From contig NZ_KI632509.1 of assembly GCF_000504245.1 (NCBI RefSeq), positions 2,523,751-2,587,750 of the forward strand: DNA of 64,000 bases, given 5' to 3'. The notes below the pieces were generated by a model, which worked only from the letters and a program-made list of their open reading frames with translations, did no database searches and was not told the origin of the DNA. Of this stretch, positions 57,064 to 64,000 are shown piece by piece. The position numbers were made by a program, and so were the translations under genes. Numbering within the stretch: position 1 is the stretch's first letter; each line of letters begins with the position of its first letter. The DNA comes from Haloechinothrix halophila YIM 93223 (GTDB taxonomy: Bacteria; Actinomycetota; Actinomycetes; Mycobacteriales; Pseudonocardiaceae).

Positions 57064-58530
57064 TTATTGATTACGTTTTGTGGTTTCGCCGGGAATCCTG
57101 TGCAGCTGCACAGGAAGGCCGTCCACCGGCACTGGCAATGCGACATAGTCCCACCGAGATTGGTACTTTTCCGGCAGTTTCCAACGGTAGGTTCGCAGCA
57201 TTTCGTGTAGAAGAGCCTTCACTTCTATGGTGCCGAACTGCATTCCGATGCATTTGTGCGCGCCACCCCCGAAGGGAACCCACGCGAACCGGTGCGACTT
57301 GTCCTCCCTGCGATGCTCGGCGAACCGCTCCGGGTCGAACCGCATCGGGTGACTCCAGTATTCGGGCAAGAAGTGGGTCACCATCGGTGACAGCCCCACG
57401 AATGATCCCGCAGGCACATGGTGGCCGAGGATCTCGACGTCCGTGACGGTTTTGCGGGGCAGGCTGGGCACGGGCGCGATCAGTCGCAGCGACTCCTTGA
57501 TCACCAGGTCGAGTGAGTGCAGCGACTCCAGCGCGGCGAGGTCCGGCAGGTCGTCACCCAGCGCGAGCGACTCCTGGCGGACCCGTTCCTGCCACTCCGG
57601 GTGCTTGCCGAGGTAGTACAGCGCGGCCGTGCTGGTGATGGTGGACGTGTCGTGCGCGGCCATCATCAGGAAGATCATGTGGTTGACGACGTCGGCGTCG
57701 TCGAACCGCTCGCCGTCTTCGGTCGTGGCGTGGCACAGCGCGGTGAACAGGTCGGAGCCGTCGCTGGCGCGCTTGGCGGGCAGGCTCTCGGTGAAGTAGC
57801 GCTCCAGGAGCGTGCGTCCGCGCAATCCCGCCGACCATCGACCGAACGGGACTGGATAGCGGATGATGGCGGTGCTCGCGCGCACCGTGTCGACGAACGC
57901 ACGGTTGAGCCGTTCGGTCTGGCCGCCGGGCGGGGAATCCATGAACACGCGCGCCGCGATGTCAAGGGTGAGCCGCTTGAGTTGCCAGTACATCCGTAGC
58001 CGCTGACCAGTGGGCCAGTCGCGCATCCCTTCGCGCACCGCGGCGGTGACGTGGTCGGCGTAGCCCGCCATCCTGGGGCGGGTGAACGCCTGCTGCATGA
58101 TCCTGCGGTGGAACTTGTGCTCGTCGAAGTCGAGCAGCATCAGGCCTCGGTGGAAGAACCTGTCGATGAAGAAATGCCAGCCTTCCTGCGAGAACGCCTT
58201 GTCGCCGTTGGCGAGCACCTGCTGAGCGGCGTCCGGGCCGACCAGGTTGATCATCCGCTCGCCGAGAATCCCCGACCAAGACACTGGGCCGTAGCGCTCG
58301 TAGCGGCGCAGCGCGAAGTCCAGGCCGTAGCGCATGAATTCAAGGCTGTGCCCGACGAATGGTGGACCGAAGTCACCGGGCACCGGCTTCAGTCCGCTGC
58401 CCGCCGGAGGTTCGGCGAACGGTTCTGCCGGCCAAGTCTTGCTGAGCACCTTGTTGTCGATGGCGCGGGGGAGTGGCACCGAGGTCAGTGTCGGGACACG
58501 TTCGCGGAGGCCGGTCACGAGGTTCGGCAT
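57064..58530 (-). CDS. Cytochrome P450 (CYP136/CYP51-like)
   Basis: 488 aa. Haem signature FGGGAHKCIGMQFG with Cys427, K-helix ExxR at 346-349 (ESLR), I-helix MMAAHDTSTITS near 289-300. The His-Asp I-helix and long N-terminus recall CYP136 of mycobacteria, but the subfamily is inference. Soluble monooxygenase, needs ferredoxin partners, none of which are nearby. Divergent from the AtuA cluster. Confidence 0.88.
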   Translation of the reverse strand: MPNLVTGLRERVPTLTSVPLPRAIDNKVLSKTWPAEPFAEPPAGSGLKPVPGDFGPPFVGHSLEFMRYGLDFALRRYERYGPVSWSGILGERMINLVGPDAAQQVLANGDKAFSQEGWHFFIDRFFHRGLMLLDFDEHKFHRRIMQQAFTRPRMAGYADHVTAAVREGMRDWPTGQRLRMYWQLKRLTLDIAARVFMDSPPGGQTERLNRAFVDTVRASTAIIRYPVPFGRWSAGLRGRTLLERYFTESLPAKRASDGSDLFTALCHATTEDGERFDDADVVNHMIFLMMAAHDTSTITSTAALYYLGKHPEWQERVRQESLALGDDLPDLAALESLHSLDLVIKESLRLIAPVPSLPRKTVTDVEILGHHVPAGSFVGLSPMVTHFLPEYWSHPMRFDPERFAEHRREDKSHRFAWVPFGGGAHKCIGMQFGTIEVKALLHEMLRTYRWKLPEKYQSRWDYVALPVPVDGLPVQLHRIPGETTKRNQ

Positions 58531-58677
58531 CGAGTCCTCCCCAAAGAGGCTGCGCTATACGGATGTACAGCTCACGGTTCCGCGTTGTTGGCCGCTCGTC
58601 AAGAGGGTGCGACCGGGTGGGGGACGCGGCGGTGCGCTTCTGGTCGCCGGCGGGCCCCGTGGTCGGAGTTGTAAAAA

Positions 58678-58693
58678 CAAGCACGCATGCTTG
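58678..58693. promoter_or_regulatory. Palindrome in the P450/TIGR03084 divergent region
   Basis: CAAGCA-CGCA-TGCTTG lies within an A/T-rich context (AAAAA before, TTTTTT after) unusual for this genome. A TetR-family operator controlling the acyl-CoA gene cluster is the most likely role; a hairpin with U-run terminator is the alternative. Confidence 0.5.
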
Positions 58694-58768
58694 CTTTTTT
58701 CTTGTCGGGGTGCCAGGGTGGGCGAATAAGCGCAGGATGCGTCCCAGGCAATGAAGCAGGAGGACCGC

Positions 58769-59566
58769 ATGGTCGAACTGTCGGCTGTCCTCGCCGATCT
58801 GGCGGCCGAGAGCGAGGAACTGGACCACGTCGTGGCCGGGTTGTCCGATGAGCAGTGGGCGCTCGACACCCCGGCGGCCGGCTGGACCATCGCACACCAA
58901 ATCGCCCACCTGGCCTGGACGGACGAGCAAGCCCTGCTCGCCGCGAGCAAGCCAGACGTCTTCCTGAGCGAGCTGGAACAGGTCGCCGCAGAGGCAGACC
59001 CGCAGACGCTGGTTGACGACGCCGCTGCCGCGGGCGCGCAACGCAGCCCTGCCGAGTTACTGGCCGCGTGGCGGCAGGTCCGCGCCGAGCTGAGCGACGC
59101 GCTGGCGGCCGTGCCCGATGGCAGCAAGGTGCCGTGGTTCGGCCCACCGATGAGCGCGGCGTCCATGGCCACCGCCCGGATCATGGAAACCTGGGCGCAC
59201 GGCCAGGACATCGTCGACACGCTGGGGCTCAGCCGCGAGCCCACCTCCCGGCTGCGGCACGTCGCCCACATCGGCGTGCGCACCCGCGACTTCGCCTACG
59301 CCGTCAACGGCACACCCGCCCCAGCTGAGCCGTTCCGGGTGGAGTTGACCGGCCCGGACGGTGACACCTGGACCTGGGGACCCGACGACGCCACCCAGCG
59401 CATCACCGGCGACGCACTGGAGTTCTGCCTGCTCGTCACCCAGCGCAGGCACCGTGACGACACCACGCTGACCGCCGAGGGCGCCGATGCCGATAACTGG
59501 CTCGGCATCGCGCAGGCGTTCGCGGGCCCGCCGGGCGGCGGCAGGAAGGCAGGGCAGTTCCAGTGA
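58769..59566 (+). CDS. TIGR03084-family protein (DinB-like/maleylpyruvate isomerase fold)
   Basis: 265 aa. [23 protein letters not shown] has the DinB-type His pair, and [17 protein letters not shown] carries a further conserved His/Asp; these usually bind a metal. The ATG at 58769 has AGGAGG five bases upstream. The stop overlaps the atuA GTG. The family often precedes AtuA and acyl-CoA genes in actinobacteria; its reaction is unknown. Confidence 0.85.
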   Translation: MVELSAVLADLAAESEELDHVVAGLSDEQWALDTPAAGWTIAHQIAHLAWTDEQALLAASKPDVFLSELEQVAAEADPQTLVDDAAAAGAQRSPAELLAAWRQVRAELSDALAAVPDGSKVPWFGPPMSAASMATARIMETWAHGQDIVDTLGLSREPTSRLRHVAHIGVRTRDFAYAVNGTPAPAEPFRVELTGPDGDTWTWGPDDATQRITGDALEFCLLVTQRRHRDDTTLTAEGADADNWLGIAQAFAGPPGGGRKAGQFQ

Positions 59567-61287
59567 TCCGCATCGGCAACGCCTCCGGCTTCTACGGCGA
59601 CCGGTTCGCCGCTGTCAACGAGATGCTCACCGGCGGCGAGTTGGACTACCTCACCGGCGACTACCTCGCCGAACTGACCATGCTGATCCTCGGTCGCGAC
59701 CTGATGAAGGACCCGAACCGCGGCTACGCCAAGACGTTCCTGCGGCAGATGCGGGAGAACCTGGCGCTGGCAGTCGAGCGCGACGTGAAGATCGTCGTCA
59801 ACGCCGGGGGACTGAACCCGGCCGGGCTGGCCGACGCGCTACGGGAGCTGGCCGCCGAGCTGGACGTTGGCGCCAGCATCGCCCACGTCGAGGGCGACGA
59901 CCTGCGGTCGCGTGCTGAGGAGCTGGACCTCGGTCAGCCGCTGACCGCCAACGCCTACCTCGGCGCGTGGGGGATCGCGGAATGCCTGCGGGGCGGTGCG
60001 GACGTCGTCGTCACCGGCAGGGTCACCGACGCATCGCTGGTCGTCGGACCGGCCGCCGCTCACTACGGCTGGAGCCCCGAGGACTACGACGCGCTCGCGG
60101 GCGCGGTCGTCGCGGGGCATGTCATCGAGTGCGGCGCGCAGGCCACCGGCGGCAACTACGCGTTCTTCACCGAACTCGACTCACTGGACCGGCCCGGCTT
60201 CCCGATCGCGGAGATCGCCGCCGACGGCAGCAGTGTCATCACCAAGCACAGTGGGGGTGCCCCCGCCAGTGAGGGCGTAGCCGGCGGGGGAGGCACCGGT
60301 GGCGCGGTCACGCTCGGCACCGTCACCGCGCAACTGCTGTACGAGATCGCTGGTGCGCGTTATGCCGGTCCGGACGTCACCGCTCGCTTCGACACCATCC
60401 AACTCAGCGAAGACGGCCCCGACCGAGTCCGCATCAGCGGGGTGTCCGGCGAGCCGCCACCACCCGAGTTGAAGGTGTGCCTCAATACCCTGGGCGGTTT
60501 CCGCAACGCGATGACGTTCGTGCTCACCGGGCTCGACATCGAGGCCAAGGCCGAGCTGATCAAACGCCAGGTGCACACGGCGCTCGCCGACGACCCGCCC
60601 GCCGAGATCAACTGGACGCTGGCGCGCACCGACGTGGCGGACGCGCCGACCGAGCAGCAGGCCAGCGCGTTGTTGCAGTGCGCGGTCAAAGACGCCGACG
60701 CCGCGAAGGTCGGCAGGCGATTCTCCGGCGCGGCGATCGAACTGGCGCTGGCGAGCTACCCAGGCTTCACCGTCACCGCACCACCCTCGGACGCCTCGCC
60801 GTACGGGGTGTACCGGGCGGCGTTCGTCGACGCCAAGGCGGTGCCGCATGTCGCGGTACTGCCGGATGGCGCCCGCACCGACATCGCCCCGGCGGCGAGC
60901 ACCCAGCAGCTGACCGAGGTGGCCGAACCCGCCCTGCCCGAACGGCTGGAGCACGGCCCGACGCGTCGTGTCCCGCTGGGCACGATCGCGGGCGCACGCA
61001 GCGGCGACAAGGGCGGCAGCGCCAACCTGGGCGTCTGGGTGCGCTCCGAACACGCTTGGCGCTGGCTGGTGCACACGCTCACCGTCGGCGAATTGCGACG
61101 GCTGCTGCCGGAGACCGCTGAGCTGCCGGTGACCAGGCACGTGTTCGGCAACCTGTGGGCGCTGAACTTCGTCATCGACGACATCCTCGGTCAAGGTGTC
61201 GCGTCTCAGGCCCGCTTCGACCCGCAGGCCAAGGGTCTCGGCGAATGGCTGCGATCCCGTCATATCGACATCCCGGAGGAGCTGTGA
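59563..61287 (+). CDS. atuA: AtuA-like protein (DUF1446 fused to AtuA C-terminal domain)
   Basis: 574 aa. The N-terminal DUF1446 half ([55 protein letters not shown]) and the C-terminal ferredoxin-fold domain ([16 protein letters not shown]) are fused. AtuA acts in acyclic terpene (citronellol/geraniol) utilisation through an unclear step. Residues about 230-245 ([14 protein letters not shown]) are an extra Gly-rich stretch encoded by a palindromic insert. GTG start coupled to the previous gene. Confidence 0.87.
   Translation: MIRIGNASGFYGDRFAAVNEMLTGGELDYLTGDYLAELTMLILGRDLMKDPNRGYAKTFLRQMRENLALAVERDVKIVVNAGGLNPAGLADALRELAAELDVGASIAHVEGDDLRSRAEELDLGQPLTANAYLGAWGIAECLRGGADVVVTGRVTDASLVVGPAAAHYGWSPEDYDALAGAVVAGHVIECGAQATGGNYAFFTELDSLDRPGFPIAEIAADGSSVITKHSGGAPASEGVAGGGGTGGAVTLGTVTAQLLYEIAGARYAGPDVTARFDTIQLSEDGPDRVRISGVSGEPPPPELKVCLNTLGGFRNAMTFVLTGLDIEAKAELIKRQVHTALADDPPAEINWTLARTDVADAPTEQQASALLQCAVKDADAAKVGRRFSGAAIELALASYPGFTVTAPPSDASPYGVYRAAFVDAKAVPHVAVLPDGARTDIAPAASTQQLTEVAEPALPERLEHGPTRRVPLGTIAGARSGDKGGSANLGVWVRSEHAWRWLVHTLTVGELRRLLPETAELPVTRHVFGNLWALNFVIDDILGQGVASQARFDPQAKGLGEWLRSRHIDIPEEL
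60251..60297 (+). repeat. In-frame palindromic insert within atuA
   Basis: GGGGGTGCCCCCGCC and GGCGGGGGAGGCACC form the arms of a hairpin about 47 bp long. Homologues, as I recall them, run directly from KHPG to TGGAV, so about 15 codons appear inserted without breaking the frame. Confidence 0.65.
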
Positions 61288-62468
61288 GTTCTGCTGGCAG
61301 GAACGAACCATCAAGCACTGTGAGCGATCCGTTCGACACCCCTGAGCGCAAGGCGCTGCGAGAGACGGTGCGCCGGTTCACCCGCGAGGAAATCCTGCCG
61401 CACCAGGACGACTGGGAACGTGAGGGTGAACTGCCGCGCGAGCTGCATCGCAAAGCCGCCGACATCGGACTGCTCGGGCTGGCGTTCCCCGAGGAACACG
61501 GCGGCGGTGGCGGCGACGCCATCGACGCGCTGGTCGTGGCCGAGGAAATGATCTACGCGGGCGCGTCCGGCGGCCTGATCGCGTCGCTGTTCACCCACGG
61601 CATCGCGCTGCCGCACATCGCGACCGCGAACGACCCCGCGCAGATCGACCGCTGGGTACGGCCCACACTCGCAGGCGAGAAGATCGGCTCATTGGCGATC
61701 ACCGAACCGGATGGCGGTTCCGACGTCGCGGGCATACGGACCACCGCCAAGCGCGATGGTGACGAGTATGTGGTCAACGGCGCCAAGACGTTCATCACCT
61801 CCGGCTGCCGGGCGGACTTCGTGACGACGGCGGTGCGCACGGGCGGTGAGGGCGCACACGGGGTATCGCTGCTGGTGATCGAGCGGGACACGCCGGGCTT
61901 CACGGTCTCGCGCAAGCTGGACAAGATGGGCTGGCGCTGTTCGGACACCGCCGAGCTGTCGTTCGCGGACTGCCGGGTGCCCGCGGCCAACCTGGTCGGC
62001 GAGGAAAACACCGGATTCGCACAGATCGCGCAGAACTTCGTCACCGAACGCCTCAGCCTCGCGGTGCAGGCATACGCGGCGGCGCAACGGTGTCTCGACC
62101 TCACCGTGGCGTGGTGCCGGGACAGGGAGACCTTCGGACGGCCGTTGATCTCCCGGCAGCTGGTGCAGCACAAGCTCACCGAGATGGCGCGGCGCACCGA
62201 CGTCGCCCGCGTCTACAGCCGCGACTTGGCACGGCGCTACGTGGCGGGGGAGAACGTGCTGACGCAGGTCGCGTTCGCGAAGAACACCGCCGTCGAGGCG
62301 GGCGAGTGGGTCGCCAACGAGGCGGTTCAGCTGCACGGCGGGCTCGGCTACATGACGGAGTCCGAAGTGGAGCGTCAGTACCGGGACATGCGGATCCTGG
62401 GCATCGGTGGTGGAACGAACGAGATCATGACCGGGCTCGCGGCTAAGTTGTTGGGATACACATCATGA
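61284..62468 (+). CDS. Acyl-CoA dehydrogenase
   Basis: 394 aa flavoprotein. SLAITEPDGGSDVAGIRTTA and FITSGCRADF belong to the FAD/substrate region, and LHGGLGYMTESEVERQYRDMRI with GIGGGTNEIM is the C-terminal hallmark; the catalytic Glu is in this last part. The GTG at 61284 overlaps the atuA stop; GGAGG lies just upstream. Confidence 0.93.
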   Translation: MSSAGRNEPSSTVSDPFDTPERKALRETVRRFTREEILPHQDDWEREGELPRELHRKAADIGLLGLAFPEEHGGGGGDAIDALVVAEEMIYAGASGGLIASLFTHGIALPHIATANDPAQIDRWVRPTLAGEKIGSLAITEPDGGSDVAGIRTTAKRDGDEYVVNGAKTFITSGCRADFVTTAVRTGGEGAHGVSLLVIERDTPGFTVSRKLDKMGWRCSDTAELSFADCRVPAANLVGEENTGFAQIAQNFVTERLSLAVQAYAAAQRCLDLTVAWCRDRETFGRPLISRQLVQHKLTEMARRTDVARVYSRDLARRYVAGENVLTQVAFAKNTAVEAGEWVANEAVQLHGGLGYMTESEVERQYRDMRILGIGGGTNEIMTGLAAKLLGYTS

Positions 62469-62588
62469 GGACTGCTTGCAGGCGTGAGGGCCGCTCGCGG
62501 GCCCGAACTGAAGCGACTGAATCATCAGACATCATGCTCGCCGACGCCGCGATGGTGGCGCGGCGTGCCGCGCGCGATGAGGAGGCGG

Positions 62589-64000
62589 CATGACGGTAGT
62601 GCGCACCAGCGTTGACGCGGCAGCGGAGGACTTCGCGGAGTACCGCGACGCGATGCTGACCAAGCTCGATGAGCTGGAGACCGAACACGCCAAAGCCATC
62701 GAGGGTGGCGGCGAGAAGTACACCGAACGGCACCGCAAACGCGGCAAGCTGCTCGCGCGGGAGCGCATCGAGCTGCTCATCGATGAGGACTCGCCGTTCC
62801 TCGAACTCTCGCCGCTGGCGGCGTGGGGATCTGACTACAAGGTCGGGGCGAGCATGGTGACCGGCATCGGCGTCGTGGAAGGCGTCGAGTGCATGATCAT
62901 CGCCAGCGACCCGACGGTCAAAGGCGGGTCGATGAACCCGTGGAGCGTCAAGAAGGGCTTTCGCGCGGCAGACATCGCCGCGCAGAACCGGCTCCCCACG
63001 ATCAACCTGGTCGAGTCGGGCGGCGCTGACCTGCCGACGCAGAAGGAGATCTTCATCCCCGGCGGGCGCACCTTCCGCGACCTCACGCGGGCGTCCAAGG
63101 AGCGGGTGCCCACGGTGGCGCTGGTGTTCGGCAACTCGACCGCGGGCGGTGCGTACCTGCCTGGCATGTCGGACTACGTCGTCATGGTCAAGGAACAGGC
63201 GAAGGTGTTCCTCGGCGGTCCGCCGCTGGTGAAGATGGCGACCGGCGAGGAGTCCGACGACGAGTCACTCGGCGGCGCCGAGATGCACGCCCGCACCTCT
63301 GGCCTCGCGGACTACCTTGCCGTCGACGAGGAAGACGCGATCCGGCTCGGCCGCAGCATCATCAAGCGGCTCAACTGGAACAAGCAGGGCCCGAGCCCCA
63401 AGCCGTCCTACAGTGAGCCGCGCTACGACGCCGAGGACTTGCTCGGCATCGTGCCCACCGATCTCAAGGTGCCGTTCGATCCGCGCGAGGTGATCGCCCG
63501 CGTCGTCGACGGCTCTGACTTCGACGAGTTCAAGCCGCTGTACGGCTCGAGCCTGGTCACCGGGTGGGCCGACATCCACGGTTATCCGGTCGGCATCCTC
63601 GCGAACGCGCGTGGCGTGCTGTTCAGCGAGGAGTCGCAGAAGGCCACGCAGTTCATCCAGTTGGCGAACCAGTCGGACACGCCGCTGCTGTTCCTGCACA
63701 ACACCACCGGCTACATGGTCGGCAAGAACTACGAGCAGAACGGCATCATCAAGCATGGCGCGATGATGATCAACGCGGTGTCGAACTCGACGGTGCCGCA
63801 CATCTCGGTGCTGATGGGCGCCTCCTACGGCGCGGGGCACTACGGTATGTGCGGGCGCGCGTACGACCCGAGGTTCCTGTTCGCGTGGCCGAGCGCGAAG
63901 TCCGCCGTGATGGGTGGCCAGCAGCTCGCCGGAGTGCTCTCCATCGTCGCCCGGGCGTCGGCCGAGAGCAGGGGACAGGCCTACGACGAGGACCAGGACG
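62589..64000 (+). CDS. Acyl-CoA carboxylase carboxyltransferase subunit, 3' end missing
   Basis: 470 codons visible, cut by the window end; full proteins are about 515-540 aa. LLARERIELLIDEDSPFLEL, ASDPTVKGGSMNPWSVKK, VFGNSTAGGAYLPGMSDYVVM, VFLGGPPLVKMATGEE and the C-terminal LHNTTGYMVGKNYEQNGIIKHGAMMI with MGASYGAGHYGMCGRAYDPRF identify the biotin-dependent carboxyltransferase of methylcrotonyl/geranyl/propionyl type. ATG after GAGGAGG. Together with AtuA and the dehydrogenase it suggests branched-chain or terpenoid acyl-CoA degradation. Confidence 0.93.

Noticed and set aside
58671-58703. Rho-independent terminator with T-run
   Set aside because: It lies between divergent start codons, not after a gene, so an operator is more likely; kept as a regulatory site.

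Overview
The window is about 64 kb of high-GC actinobacterial chromosome. Codon use, frequent GTG starts, several TANNNT-N6/7-start (apparently leaderless) genes, RbpA, OpcA, an MptB-like mannosyltransferase, a LytR-CpsA-Psr protein and an actinobacterial Vms1-like release factor all point to Actinobacteria, probably Pseudonocardiales (Amycolatopsis/Saccharomonospora-like; this placement is inference). The backbone order gap-pgk-tpi-secG, pgl-opcA-zwf-tal-tkt, ctaB, qor, ctaA, ABC-2 exporter, mptB, sufR-B-D-C-S-U-T, ABC-F and small HTH gene follows, from memory, the order in Mycobacterium tuberculosis (roughly Rv1436 to Rv1473A). Most of the window is therefore conserved core.

Layout. 1-3.6 kb: the end of gap, then pgk, tpiA, secG and rbpA. 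3.6-5.5 kb: a membrane protein with an HExxH motif and an orphan histidine kinase. 5.8-14.0 kb, minus strand: the pentose-phosphate run tkt, tal, pgi, zwf, opcA, pgl. 14.3-22.2 kb: ctaB and ctaA (haem O and haem A synthesis) flank an HelD/HelR-type RNA polymerase factor, an FKBP lipoprotein, a quinone reductase and an ATP-grasp enzyme. 22.3-27.3 kb: a lipoprotein with an internal duplication and an mptB-ABC exporter operon. 27.4-34.1 kb: the seven-gene SUF iron-sulfur operon led by its repressor SufR. 34.5-37.1 kb: LemA and an M48 protease. 37.1-41.8 kb: a small accessory island with a tyrosine recombinase, a divergent Zn-finger/coiled-coil protein, a broken TetR/SRPBCC pair, a small membrane protein and a decayed DUF433/DUF5615 toxin-antitoxin pair. 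41.8-50.3 kb: an EAL-GGDEF protein, dgt, a Vms1-like release factor, an intact Phd/VapC-type TA pair, an ABC-F gene with an apparent attenuator leader, a small HTH protein and a membrane glycosyltransferase. 50.5-58.5 kb: ABC exporter, hydrolase, LCP protein, peroxiredoxin, PAS-GGDEF-EAL protein and a cytochrome P450. 58.8 kb to the end: a TIGR03084-AtuA-acyl-CoA dehydrogenase-acyl-CoA carboxylase cluster, probably for branched-chain or terpenoid acyl-CoA degradation, cut by the window edge.

The most notable non-gene signals are: (i) three copies of an ~83-nt hairpin repeat (15.3, 18.6 and 19.7 kb) whose stem sequences differ while pairing is kept; (ii) two unrelated arrays of 21-bp tandem units, each just 3' of the last gene of an operon (5.6 and 34.1 kb); (iii) a leaderless six-codon ORF followed by mutually exclusive hairpins upstream of the ABC-F gene (46.8 kb); (iv) a probable SufR operator overlapping the sufR start codon; (v) an in-frame palindromic insert inside atuA; (vi) a second hairpin family built on GATCTTGAGGCG. 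I saw no rRNA, tRNA, CRISPR array or insertion sequence.
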